Source: DTU053 sp012520115 (GTDB lineage Bacteria > Bacillota > Clostridia > Oscillospirales > Acutalibacteraceae). Taken from it: a DNA stretch of 64,000 nt. Within the stretch, counting starts at the first letter, position 1. Each line of letters starts with the position of its first letter. The stretch covers positions 682,001-746,000 of the forward strand of contig JBMNNB010000003.1 in assembly GCA_050953725.1 (NCBI GenBank), given 5' to 3'. A program made the position numbers and the translations under genes. Under the pieces are notes generated by a model. That model ran no database searches. It worked only from the letters and a program-made list of their open reading frames with translations, and was not told the DNA's origin. Below are positions 32,549-41,197 of this stretch, piece after piece.

Positions 32549-34303
32549 ATGAATGTGACAATGATGGTTGATACCCTATGGGTACTGCTTGCTGCCGTGC
32601 TGGTGTTCTTTATGAATCTCGGCTTTGCGGCGGTTGAATCAGGCTTTGCAAGGTCAAAGAATACCGTCAATATCCTGTCGAAGAACTTCATCGTCTTCGC
32701 CGTGTCGTCGCTCGGTTTTATGCTGTTGGGCTGGGGACTTATGTTCGGCGGAGATAATCCGGTCATCGGCACGGAAAACCTCTTTATCCTCGGTAATGCG
32801 AATCTGGATTTTTACGCCGATACCCTTACATCGAACGTACCCTTCTGGGGCAAGTTCTTTTTCCAGCTTGTTTTCTGCGGCACCGCCGCTACCATAGTTT
32901 CGGGAGCGGTTGCAGAGCGTATTAAGTATATATCCTTCATCGTTTTCTCCTTCGTGCTGACCCTTGTAATCTACCCGATAGTCGGTCACTGGGTATGGGG
33001 CGGCGGCTGGCTCGCTCAGCTCGGCTTCCTCGACTTTGCAGGCGACACGGTGGTTCACTCGGTCGGCGGCTGGGCAGCCCTTGCCGGAGCAATGCTTCTC
33101 GGACCCCGTCACGGAAAATATGATAAGAACGGCAAGCCCAATGCAATCCCCGGTCACAACATGTCCCTTGCGGTTATCGGACTCTTTGTTCTGTGGCTCG
33201 GCTGGTTCGGCTTTAACCCCGGCTCCACAATGAGCTTCCAGAATCCCGGTGACGTAATGCACATACTTGTGACTACAAATACCGCAGCCATTGCCGCAGT
33301 GCTTACGGCAACCGCAACAGCATGGATATTCATCGGCAAGCCGGACCTCGGCATGACCATAAACGGCTGCCTTGCGGGTCTTGTCGCAATCACCGGCAGC
33401 TGCGCCTTTGTCAGTGTTACAAGCTCGCTTATTATCGGAGCTGTCGCAGGCGTGATTGTTGTCTTCGCCGTACTCTTCTTTGACAGAATCAAGATTGACG
33501 ACCCGGTCGGCGCAACATCCGTTCACTTAGTCTGCGGCATATTCGGAACAATCTGCGTAGGCCTCTTTGCAAAAGAGGGCGTAACAAGCCTCTCTACAGA
33601 AAACGGTCTCTTCTACGGCGGCGGCTTTAAGCTGTTCGGCGTTCAGCTTCTCGGCGTTGTCGCCGTCGGCGCCCTCGTCTTTGTCGCATCAGCCCTTGTA
33701 TGGCTGCTGCTCAAGAAGACAGTCGGCATCAGAGTCAGCCTGAATGAAGAAATTCAGGGTCTTGACATCGGCGAGCACGGCAACAGCGCATATCCCGACT
33801 TTGCCATCGTCGAGCCCATTATGGCTTCTGACGGCGTGGCCGCTCCCGCTATAAGCGTGATACCTGCTCCGCCTGCCGCAAAAGCTCCTGTTGTAACGCC
33901 TGATGAAGCAATACCGGTCGTCAACAAGTCCCGCCCGGGAGCTAAGATGACTAAGGTTACGATTATAACCAATCAGGATAAGTTTACAGACATGCAGGCC
34001 GCCCTTGACAAAATCGGCATAACGGGACTGACTGTCACTAATGTACTCGGCTACGGCATGCAGAAGGGACAGACGGAGTACTACCGTGGCGTTCCCGTAA
34101 AGACAAGGCTTCTGCCTAAGGTACAGGTTGACATCGTTGTCTGCAAGATACCCACCGAAACGGTTGTCGACACCGTGAAGAAGGCCCTCTATACGGGCAA
34201 TATGGGCGACGGCAAGATATTCATCTATGATGTTGAGAATGTAATTAAGATTAGAACAGGCGAGGAGGGCTACGACGCCCTTCAGGACGAAGAGGACGAA
34301 TAA
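32549..34303 (+). CDS. amt: ammonium transporter fused to a P-II regulatory domain
   Basis: The protein has 584 residues from the ATG at 32549 after GGAGG; the longer frame enters the leader hairpin. Residues 1-400 form the eleven-helix Amt channel (MNLGFAAVESGFARSKNTVN; FCGTAATIVSGAVAERIKY; DTVVHSVGGWAALAGAMLLG with the pore histidine; FNPGSTMSF). A Pro/Ala/Val linker of about 50 residues leads to a complete GlnB domain at about 470-570 (MTKVTIITNQDKFTDMQAAL; T-loop GYGMQKGQTEYYRG; LPKVQVDIVV). The normally separate GlnK partner is thus tethered and should gate ammonium uptake by 2-oxoglutarate and ATP/ADP. The strong promoter plus attenuator suggest tight nitrogen control. Confidence 0.94.
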   Translation: MNVTMMVDTLWVLLAAVLVFFMNLGFAAVESGFARSKNTVNILSKNFIVFAVSSLGFMLLGWGLMFGGDNPVIGTENLFILGNANLDFYADTLTSNVPFWGKFFFQLVFCGTAATIVSGAVAERIKYISFIVFSFVLTLVIYPIVGHWVWGGGWLAQLGFLDFAGDTVVHSVGGWAALAGAMLLGPRHGKYDKNGKPNAIPGHNMSLAVIGLFVLWLGWFGFNPGSTMSFQNPGDVMHILVTTNTAAIAAVLTATATAWIFIGKPDLGMTINGCLAGLVAITGSCAFVSVTSSLIIGAVAGVIVVFAVLFFDRIKIDDPVGATSVHLVCGIFGTICVGLFAKEGVTSLSTENGLFYGGGFKLFGVQLLGVVAVGALVFVASALVWLLLKKTVGIRVSLNEEIQGLDIGEHGNSAYPDFAIVEPIMASDGVAAPAISVIPAPPAAKAPVVTPDEAIPVVNKSRPGAKMTKVTIITNQDKFTDMQAALDKIGITGLTVTNVLGYGMQKGQTEYYRGVPVKTRLLPKVQVDIVVCKIPTETVVDTVKKALYTGNMGDGKIFIYDVENVIKIRTGEEGYDALQDEEDE

Positions 34304-34314
34304 GCCTTACAAAC

Positions 34315-34357
34315 AAAAGGGGAGCATATGAGCCTTGACTCAATATGCTCCCCTTTT
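34315..34357. terminator. bidirectional terminator after amt
   Basis: AAAAGGGGAGCATAT pairs with ATATGCTCCCCTTTT, with an inner GAG/CTC stem. Both ends carry A/T runs, so the convergent gene at 34373 may share it. Confidence 0.9.
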
Positions 34358-34372
34358 ACGTTTAGCTTTGTA

Positions 34373-35449
34373 TCATTTAATATATTCGTGCAGGGGTTTT
34401 ACAAGGTAGACATTGTCAGGCAGCTTTTCGGTGGTGATATAGCCCGGCTCGCTGTTTATCAGTGCGGGAATGCGGTTTACGAGCGTTGCGCAGGTAAGCT
34501 CCACCGTTGCGGGGCGGTTTACTATGACCGTCGTGTCCGGCTCGCCGTAGAAGGTCCATTCGTTTTTGTCAAACTCTCCGGGAGCGTAAACCTTGCCGAT
34601 GCACTGCGTCACAAGGGTAATGTCCTCTGCGGTCTCGGTGGTGACGACTGCGGACATGCCCGTTGCGTCGCCCGCCTTTATCGTCATGCCGAGGGTGCTT
34701 GACTGAAGGTCCTCAGTGTGGGTCATGGGAATGCACTTCTGAGTCTGTGAAACGACCGTAAGACCGAGCCTGCTGCAAAGCCAGCCGTTCTGGTTCCACA
34801 TATAGCTGGGTTCGATTTCTCCCGCCTCGATTTTTGCCTTTATTTCCTCATAGCCGAGGTCATTATACTTGCCGATGTTCTCATTAAACTGTTGAATGGT
34901 GAGTCCCGCTCCGTGACCTTCGGCCAAGGCTATGCCGTAGTCCTCCACATTGTAGCTGCTGGAGCCTTCGATTTTCGTGATTTTGTGCATGGAGCCGGCC
35001 AAGGTGTCAATCAGCACTCCCCAGTACATGTCAGGATAGCCGCTGCCGGCTAAGGTGCAGCCGTTCTTTTTGGCGAGCTCGTCAAGCTCTTTTGTAATGG
35101 CAGGGGAGGAGTTCCATGGGTAAAGGGACTCTTCGCAGGTGGAAATGGCATTCACGCCGTTTTTGGCGCAGACTGAAAAGGCGTCTTTCAGGTCAATCAT
35201 GGTGCTGCGGGTCGCAATCACGCAGACGTCGGGCTTCAATTCGGAAAGAAGCCTGTCCGCCTCGTCATGATGAGAAACCCTGACGCCTACATTTCCGCCG
35301 CCGATTATCTCGCCGATGTCCTTGCCGATAATATCGGGGTTCACGTCAAAGGCTGCCACAATATCGGCTCCCTTTTCGAGCAGATAACGCATAAGGTAAA
35401 CGCTCATTTTTCCGCATCCGTACTGTACCGCTTTAACTTTTCGATTCAT
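34373..35449 (-). CDS. DapB-like / 2,4-diaminopentanoate dehydrogenase-type oxidoreductase
   Basis: This 358-residue protein starts with a Rossmann fold (KVKAVQYGCGKMSVYLMRYL) and continues as a dihydrodipicolinate-reductase-like enzyme, with a central AISTCEESLYPWNSSP and GSGYPDMYWGVL. The length and pattern resemble 2,4-diaminopentanoate dehydrogenase (Ord) of clostridial ornithine degradation more than true DapB (about 250 residues). No other ornithine-pathway gene is nearby, so the substrate stays open. It is preceded by GGGAGG and followed downstream by the terminator shared with amt. Confidence 0.72.
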   Translation of the reverse strand: MNRKVKAVQYGCGKMSVYLMRYLLEKGADIVAAFDVNPDIIGKDIGEIIGGGNVGVRVSHHDEADRLLSELKPDVCVIATRSTMIDLKDAFSVCAKNGVNAISTCEESLYPWNSSPAITKELDELAKKNGCTLAGSGYPDMYWGVLIDTLAGSMHKITKIEGSSSYNVEDYGIALAEGHGAGLTIQQFNENIGKYNDLGYEEIKAKIEAGEIEPSYMWNQNGWLCSRLGLTVVSQTQKCIPMTHTEDLQSSTLGMTIKAGDATGMSAVVTTETAEDITLVTQCIGKVYAPGEFDKNEWTFYGEPDTTVIVNRPATVELTCATLVNRIPALINSEPGYITTEKLPDNVYLVKPLHEYIK

Positions 35450-35553
35450 ATAGATACCTCCCTACGTTTTAGTATTGCCTTATTATGTATATTCTAACGC
35501 CTGATTTGAGTCAAATTTCAGATTATTTTCTGACAAAACTTTAAAATCAGCAG

Positions 35554-36093
35554 CTAAACCTCAATAATCAGCGGCTCATGCTTTGTGTAGGGGAGGAAAA
35601 CATTCAGAATATGCTCTGTTCTGACCCTCATATAGCCCGTGGTGGTGCCGTCGGTGCAGCCGTACCATTCGTCTTTCAGCACATCCCTGTCAATCACGAC
35701 CTGAATATTATTATCGGGGTCAAGCAGAGTGCTGAAAACGGTGGTAGCTCCCACTCTGGTACCGCACAGCTTTTCGAGAAGCTCCGGCGGCGCAAAGGAC
35801 ACACGTGAAATACCCAAGGCCCTGCTGAAATCCTTTGTGACAAAGGGCTTGTCGCCTGCCGTGACAAACAGATAGAAAGCGGTCTGCTGACGGTTGCACA
35901 AAAACAGAGTCTTGCACACCTTTACATTCAGCACCTCATTTATCCTTAGGCAGTCCTCCATTGTGATAGCGTCGTCATTGTCCACCCGCTCGAAGGGGAT
36001 GTTCAGCTCACGCAGCGCAGCGTAAGTCTTTTTGTGTAAAGCCGTCTTGAACTCAGCAGGCTCTGTCGTAAATACTTCGCTTACATAAATCAT
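35554..36093 (-). CDS. YbaK/ProX-type aminoacyl-tRNA deacylase
   Basis: The 179-residue single-domain protein fits the YbaK/PrdX (ProXp-ala) family: FERVDNDDAITMEDCLRINE, then CKTLFLCNRQQTAFYLFVTA, the catalytic-lysine region DKPFVTKDF, and GISRVSFAPPELLEKLCGTR, with the conserved VGATTVFSTLLD. Members hydrolyse mischarged Ala-tRNA(Pro) or related species to protect translation accuracy. It begins after GAGGGATACAAA. The AAA/DUF4143 gene lies 20 bases upstream, so the two may be co-transcribed. Confidence 0.85.
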   Translation of the reverse strand: MIYVSEVFTTEPAEFKTALHKKTYAALRELNIPFERVDNDDAITMEDCLRINEVLNVKVCKTLFLCNRQQTAFYLFVTAGDKPFVTKDFSRALGISRVSFAPPELLEKLCGTRVGATTVFSTLLDPDNNIQVVIDRDVLKDEWYGCTDGTTTGYMRVRTEHILNVFLPYTKHEPLIIEV

Positions 36094-36113
36094 TTTGTAT
36101 CCCTCTTATGAAA

Positions 36114-37565
36114 TTACTTATTTCTTTCCATTATAGCAGTTTTTTCTATATGTCCAAGCAGATAAAGGAATGCAAAGGCGGGAATCAGCAGTATATCATT
36201 GCCCGAAGCGGTTTTGTGAATCCCGAAGTCGTCGGGGTTTCTGGTTATTACGATTGCAGCAGAGGAGTCTTTGCAGAGCTTTGAAACAGCGTCGTCCTCT
36301 GAAATATGCACATTCTCTCGGAATCTTACGTCAATGAGGACGTTTTTGATGTTCGGACACTCCACTACAATATCGATGCACTCATCCCTTCTGCCGCCAC
36401 GGAAATAGCCGACTGCCGTAGCCTGCTGATAGTAAAAAGCTGCAACATGCTTGTAGACCGAGGTCTCGACAAGCCTTTCCATCTCCGCAGGGTCGGAAAG
36501 CAAAGAATCGTTCATCAGCACGGCGTTTCGTATAGCCCCGTCCGCAATATATATTTTCGGTCGTGCCTTCTGCACCTTTTTGTCCCCCATATCCACAGGG
36601 CGGCTCTGAAAAATCAGGTTTACGCTTTCAAGATACTGAATATAGTTTTCCACCGTCGGCCTCGATATGCCGATTATCTCCTTTGCGATAGCGTCAATCG
36701 AGATTATATTTGACGACGAATTACAAAGATACAGGAAAATCCTCTCCAGTTCGCCGGAGTTTCTGATGTTGTACAGCCCGGGAAGGTCACGCCGCAGCAC
36801 CTTGTAGAGGACATCCTCCCGCATAATCTGCTGCGCCATCAGGTCATTGTCGGACAGTGCAAGCTCGGGGAAGCCCCCTACCTGCAAATAGCGGTTGAAA
36901 TGATTCTGAATCTTTGAAAGCTGCACCATGAGTCGGTTGCGCTCCTGCTGTGTCATGCCGGGCAGAGATGAAATCTTCAGGTTTTGAGGCAGCGCCGGAC
37001 GCTCCATCTCCAGCAGCTCGCAGTACTCATAAAAGGACAGGGTCGGAACCTGTACAACAAGCCAGCGCCCCGCACCGCTTTCCCGATTGCCTCTGACGAG
37101 GGCGGGAATTGCCGTTTCCGTGGCGACCACCTGTGTGTCCGGCTGGATGTCATGGATTACTTTAAGCCACCTGTCCCAGTCCGGAGCATACTGTACCTCG
37201 TCAAAGAAGTAATAGCAGTCCTGCTCGGCGTAAATGTTCTCATGATAGCATTCCAGAACCTCATAAAAGCCGGAAAGCTTCAGCATGGGGTGATCCATGG
37301 AAATGTAGACGATTTTCTGAGGTGCAACACCTCTGTTCAGCAGCTCCCCAATCATCTGATACTGAATAGTGGTCTTGCCGGCTCTGCGTGCGCCTGTCAA
37401 AACAACCGCACGGCGCAGAAATTTCTGCTCGAGCCTGTTCATCGCCTCATAAAACGCAAATCTTTTGTAGCTTCCCGTCAGCTTCGGATTCACAACTCCG
37501 GTCTTCCACCACGGGTTATAGGCAGAAAGAACCTTCAGGATTCCCTCCCTGCTTGTAACCGCCAT
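36114..37565 (-). CDS. AAA ATPase with DUF4143 domain
   Basis: This 483-residue protein contains an AAA_14-type ATPase: Walker A LTGARRAGKTT near residue 57 and Walker B CYYFFDEVQYAPDW near 118, followed by LVVQVPTLSFYEYCELLE. The second half is a DUF4143 winged-helix and nuclease-like fold (LYNIRNSGELERIFLYLCNS; IDAIAKEIIGISRPTVENYI; a PD-(D/E)xK-like core ECIDIVVECP...NVLIDVRF). The family is abundant in gut anaerobes and of unknown role, sometimes suggested as toxin-like or defence-linked. It follows a GGTGG site and is preceded by an AT-rich gap. Confidence 0.85.
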   Translation of the reverse strand: MAVTSREGILKVLSAYNPWWKTGVVNPKLTGSYKRFAFYEAMNRLEQKFLRRAVVLTGARRAGKTTIQYQMIGELLNRGVAPQKIVYISMDHPMLKLSGFYEVLECYHENIYAEQDCYYFFDEVQYAPDWDRWLKVIHDIQPDTQVVATETAIPALVRGNRESGAGRWLVVQVPTLSFYEYCELLEMERPALPQNLKISSLPGMTQQERNRLMVQLSKIQNHFNRYLQVGGFPELALSDNDLMAQQIMREDVLYKVLRRDLPGLYNIRNSGELERIFLYLCNSSSNIISIDAIAKEIIGISRPTVENYIQYLESVNLIFQSRPVDMGDKKVQKARPKIYIADGAIRNAVLMNDSLLSDPAEMERLVETSVYKHVAAFYYQQATAVGYFRGGRRDECIDIVVECPNIKNVLIDVRFRENVHISEDDAVSKLCKDSSAAIVITRNPDDFGIHKTASGNDILLIPAFAFLYLLGHIEKTAIMERNK

Positions 37566-37755
37566 ATTCCCACCACCTTTACCCGGATAATAGCCGAAAT
37601 ATCAATTTTTGTCAACTATAATTTAAAGTATACTTTATAAATTATCAAGCAAAAATAAATATTTTGCGATATTTACCTGCAAATAACAATATACAATACT
37701 TGCGTTCATGTAAAAAAAAGCTAAGGTTATGCACCAAAGCTCTCATAAACGACTA

Positions 37756-38355
37756 TTAGTTTTGACTTTTGTCTTTGTCAAAGGCTCTCATTCTTTCGAG
37801 CATGAAAATCAGCCATGTGAACGACATAATAAAAATCGCCCGCTGCCAGAGGCCTGCGAAGGCCGGCAGGAGCTGCATCAGCACTGAAAGTAAGGTTGCC
37901 GCAAGGCCGACGGCTATGTCGGTTATGCGGTGCTTCAAGGCTTTTTCTATAAAGGCCGTTGAAATAGCAAGGACCGTGAACATAAAGCCCACAAGACTTG
38001 CGAAAATCGAATGCAGCTTATCCTCGAATGCGTCGAACTCGATGCCTTCAACAATCGGCGCATGGCGGAAGACAGCTACCATAATAAGCCCAAAGCCGAA
38101 AATGCTCAGTAAAATCCTGTGAAACCACATTTTTCTTAGGTGCAGCCAGCCTTCTAAGATACTTGAAAGCCCTACAAGGACAAAGGCGGCGTTCATTATC
38201 CACGCATTCGGCGTACTCTGAGCGCCTAAGTGACTTGTGGTGTTCCTTATTATCGAATATGTATCAACGCTGAAGAACGGGAGCACAAGCATAACAGGCA
38301 GCAGCAACAGAAACGAACTCAGAAGGTATCTGAAATCGGCTGATTTCCTTTTCAT
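37756..38355 (-). CDS. DUF998-like membrane protein
   Basis: This 199-residue protein has six hydrophobic segments. The loop after the first helix, YSIIRNTTSHLGAQSTPNAW, matches the N-x-x-S-x-L-G-A-x-x-x-P-x-A-W pattern of the DUF998 family; FRHAPI and KLHSIFASLVGFMF are also in line with it. The function is unknown. AGGGAG precedes the ATG. It lies just downstream of the gap after the next small membrane gene. Confidence 0.75.
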   Translation of the reverse strand: MKRKSADFRYLLSSFLLLLPVMLVLPFFSVDTYSIIRNTTSHLGAQSTPNAWIMNAAFVLVGLSSILEGWLHLRKMWFHRILLSIFGFGLIMVAVFRHAPIVEGIEFDAFEDKLHSIFASLVGFMFTVLAISTAFIEKALKHRITDIAVGLAATLLSVLMQLLPAFAGLWQRAIFIMSFTWLIFMLERMRAFDKDKSQN

Positions 38356-38468
38356 TACCGCTCCCTCCCCGTAAATCAGGCGGCTGCTGACTTGGCCGGA
38401 GCCAGCCCGAATTGTTTCAGAGCTGACCCCAGCACTATGTAAACGCTTTCGTCTGAATTAAATCAGTC

Positions 38469-38978
38469 TTATTCCTTGGCTTCAGCCGGAGCTTTCTCTG
38501 CTTCTGCGGGAGCTTCCTCTGCAGTCGGAGCTTCTTCAGCGGGGGCTTCCTGTGCCTCTGCGGGTACTGCCGGTGCTTCTTCTGCAGGCGCCTGTTCTAC
38601 CGCAGAAGCTGTTTGTTTATTTGATTTGCGGGCCTTGCGTAATCCCAGCACTCCGACAATCGCCAATGCGGCAGCGGCTATAAAGAAGAAGGCGGAATAC
38701 TCCGGATTAGCACCGAACTCGCCGTCAATCAGGGTAACTGCGACAAGCAATGTGATAAAGACAGCGAAGGACAGCATCAGAATCGGCGTGAACAGTCCCT
38801 TTTTGATGACGCCCGTTTTATTGACTCCGAACAGGATCAGAATATATCCTCCAAGCAGTCCGATAGCATACAGACCCGGTGCGTCCTCAATATCGCCTAT
38901 GACCATGAGTACCAAGGCTATCATGACACCCAGCAAGATCGGCAGAAAAACCGCCAGCTTTGAAGTTTTCTTCTTCAT
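38469..38978 (-). CDS. four-helix membrane protein with A/P/E-rich tail
   Basis: This 169-residue protein consists of about four membrane helices in the first 115 residues and then a cytosolic or external tail of PAEEAPA-type repeats (from about residue 122), low-complexity and acidic. It starts after AAAGGATGG. No family is recognised. The tail repeats are short, variable in number between strains in similar proteins, and a likely source of length variation. Confidence 0.7.
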   Translation of the reverse strand: MKKKTSKLAVFLPILLGVMIALVLMVIGDIEDAPGLYAIGLLGGYILILFGVNKTGVIKKGLFTPILMLSFAVFITLLVAVTLIDGEFGANPEYSAFFFIAAAALAIVGVLGLRKARKSNKQTASAVEQAPAEEAPAVPAEAQEAPAEEAPTAEEAPAEAEKAPAEAKE

Positions 38979-39049
38979 TAAAGACCATCCTTTCTTTTTT
39001 TGCCTTATTCAATAAACACCCTGACTTCACAGGCAGGAATGTTTGTTAC

Positions 39050-39814
39050 TCAGTCGGTCTTTTCCTGATTCTCTGCAAATTCCCTCTCTGCGTCGCTTAT
39101 GTCGGCCTTATAAAAAAGGTCCGGGCGGCGCTTATATGTCTTTATAAGGGACTGCTCCCTCTGCCACTTCTTAATATTTGCATGATGACCCGACAGCAGC
39201 ACCTCGGGTACCTCTCTGCCCCTCCAGACGGGCGGTCGGGTGTACTGTGGATGCTCTAAAAGGCCGTTGTAATGGCTCTCGCCGGACACTGCCTCCTCAC
39301 TTGAAAGCACGCCGTCTATCATCCTCGCTACAGCGTCGGAGAGTACAAGGGCGGGCAGCTCGCCGCCTGTCAGCACATAGTCGCCTATGGATATCTCCTC
39401 GTCAATATACTCCTCAATGACTCTTTCGTCAACGCCCTCATAATGGCCGCAGAGCAGCACAAGATGGGGCTTTTTTGAGAGTTCCTTAACCTTTTCCTGC
39501 GTCAGAACACTGCCCGCAGGGGACATGTATATAAAATAGGGCTTTTCGGGCATGCCGTCTGCGCTGTTTTCGCCTGCGCTCTTGCGCCAGACATCCTCAA
39601 AGCAGCGGGCGATAGGCTCCGCCTGCATTATCATGCCTGAGCCGCCGCCGTAAGGGGCGTCGTCGACCCTGCTTTTACGCTGAGGCTCGGCATATGCCCT
39701 TATGTCCACGGCGTTTATGCTGATTAGCCCGTTCTTAATGGCCCTGCCCGTAATGCTCTCGTTAAAGACCCTTTCGCACATCTCAGGGAAGAGCGTCAGT
39801 ATATCAATCCTCAT
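39050..39814 (-). CDS. trmD: tRNA (guanine-N1-)-methyltransferase
   Basis: This enzyme adds a methyl group at N1 of G37 next to the anticodon in tRNAs, preventing frameshifting. The protein has about 254 residues with the SPOUT knot: SINAVDIRAYAEPQRKSRVD, DAPYGGGSGMIM, LCGHYEGVDERVIEEYIDEE and ISIGDYVLTGGELPALVLSD. The ATG at 39812-39814 after AAAGGGA is preferred over a TTG two codons earlier. It overlaps the end of rimM by about ten bases, the standard rimM-trmD coupling. Confidence 0.96.
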   Translation of the reverse strand: MRIDILTLFPEMCERVFNESITGRAIKNGLISINAVDIRAYAEPQRKSRVDDAPYGGGSGMIMQAEPIARCFEDVWRKSAGENSADGMPEKPYFIYMSPAGSVLTQEKVKELSKKPHLVLLCGHYEGVDERVIEEYIDEEISIGDYVLTGGELPALVLSDAVARMIDGVLSSEEAVSGESHYNGLLEHPQYTRPPVWRGREVPEVLLSGHHANIKKWQREQSLIKTYKRRPDLFYKADISDAEREFAENQEKTD

Positions 39815-40313
39815 CGTCAAAAATCCCTTTCAGCGGGCGGATTTTTATAAGAGAGTTCTCCACATCGGTTTCTATCACCACATCGGGAATGGCGGGGATA
39901 AGGTACTCCTTCTCGCCCCGCTTAATATGCCACACATCGTTGGCACCGGTCTGTGAAACATCGCTGACAGTGCCTAAGACCTCGCCGCTGTCTATGTCCC
40001 TGACCTCGCAGCCGATAAGGTCCTGAATAAAGTAGCTGCCCTTTGGAATCTCTGCGTCGTCCCTGTCAATGAAAAGCACGGTATTCCTTAAAACCGCCGC
40101 ATCGTTCACATTGTCAATGCCCTTGAGCTTTGCTATGACAATCCTCTGGTGGACCCTCGCACGGCTCACCTCAATGGCTGTTTTACCGGAGTCTTTATAT
40201 AAAACCTTAAAGGAAGCCAGAAAGTCCGGGCTGTCGCACCAGGGGTTAATCCTGACCTCGCCCTTTATTCCGTGGGTTCCTACAATTTGTCCGATTTCAA
40301 GATATTTTTTCAA
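39804..40313 (-). CDS. rimM: 16S rRNA processing protein RimM
   Basis: RimM assists maturation of the 30S subunit head. The protein has 169 residues when started at the TTG at 40311-40313, which follows GGGGGAT at proper spacing; a longer frame from 40334 would contain that site. It begins YLEIGQIVGTHGIKGEVRIN, the canonical N-terminal RimM motif, and includes a PRC-barrel end with DVWHIKRGEKEYLIPAIPDV. A -10 (TATAAT on the minus strand, 40368-40373) suggests a promoter of its own after the terminator that closes the khpA gene. Confidence 0.94.
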   Translation of the reverse strand: MKKYLEIGQIVGTHGIKGEVRINPWCDSPDFLASFKVLYKDSGKTAIEVSRARVHQRIVIAKLKGIDNVNDAAVLRNTVLFIDRDDAEIPKGSYFIQDLIGCEVRDIDSGEVLGTVSDVSQTGANDVWHIKRGEKEYLIPAIPDVVIETDVENSLIKIRPLKGIFDDED

Positions 40314-40430
40314 TACAATATCCCCCAAATGCAAGTATAGACGAAATTTTCCGACAAATTCCCATTTATTATAACATAAATTTTCTAAAAACTAAATAAA
40401 AAATTGCATTAAATTCATAAAATCTAAACA

Positions 40431-40457
40431 AAAAAACCGCAGCCTTTCGGCTGCGGC
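40431..40457 (-). terminator. terminator between khpA and rimM
   Basis: On the minus strand CCGCAGCC and GGCTGCGG flank a GAAA loop, followed by seven T. It separates ylxM-ffh-rpsP-khpA from rimM-trmD. Confidence 0.9.
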
Positions 40458-40535
40458 GGGTTGCGGGTTCCAATTCCTTGAGCTCTCAACTATGTTAAGA
40501 GTTTAGTCTGTAAAAAAATCGGGAAGTCAGAGAAA

Positions 40536-40769
40536 TCAGTCGATTTCAACCTGAACCTTCATATCTCTGCGGTTTGCAGTCGCACGCATAATCATACGCA
40601 GAGCCTTAGCAATTCTTCCCTGTTTGCCGATAACTCTACCCATATCGTCGGGAGCGACATGAAGATGGTAAACAACAATACCCTCCTCATTCGGCTCGTC
40701 GACGCTGACGGTTACAGAATCAGGATCCTCAACAAGTCCTTTTGCCATTGTGATGAGCAATTCATTCAT
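40536..40769 (-). CDS. khpA: KH-domain RNA-binding protein KhpA
   Basis: This 77-residue KH-domain protein has the GxxG loop in GRVIGKQGRIAKALRMIMR. KhpA, with KhpB, binds RNA and affects cell division in Gram-positive bacteria. Its place between rpsP and rimM is the usual one (ylqC). AGGAGG precedes the ATG. The length is normal. Confidence 0.94.
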   Translation of the reverse strand: MNELLITMAKGLVEDPDSVTVSVDEPNEEGIVVYHLHVAPDDMGRVIGKQGRIAKALRMIMRATANRRDMKVQVEID

Positions 40770-40885
40770 TTTCTTTTCCTCCTATTAGTGCCAAGTGGTA
40801 ATATATCGGGCAAAGGCATAAGCCTCGAACCGCAATGCTAAGGGAGCAAGGCCGTTCTTGCTCCTTCATAGGCTGATTACCGAGA

Positions 40886-41125
40886 TTATTCCGCAGCTTT
40901 TTTAAGCAGAGCCTTAACTGTGTCAGTAGGCTGAGCGCCGTTCTTTATCCACTTATCGGCCTTCTCAAGGTCGATTTTGATGTCAGCGGGCTCGGTCATA
41001 GGATTGTAATAACCGATTTCCTCGATAACTCTGCCATTACGAGGGGAACGAGAATCAGCAACAACAACACGATAAAAAGGAGCTTTCTTTGCACCCATGC
41101 GGCGCAGACGGATTTTTACTGCCAT
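40886..41125 (-). CDS. rpsP: 30S ribosomal protein S16
   Basis: The 79-residue protein begins VKIRLRRMGAKKAPFYRVVV and has the S16 core ADSRSPRNGRVIEEIGYYNP. It is an assembly protein of the 30S body. GGAGGTAAATTC precedes the ATG. It follows ffh in the usual order and ends in a lysine- and alanine-rich tail. Confidence 0.97.
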   Translation of the reverse strand: MAVKIRLRRMGAKKAPFYRVVVADSRSPRNGRVIEEIGYYNPMTEPADIKIDLEKADKWIKNGAQPTDTVKALLKKAAE

Positions 41126-41197
41126 GAATTTACCTCCAAATACTCATATAAATAATTATATCTAAGAAACACTTTTGCGAGAGTGCTTTTAGCGAGA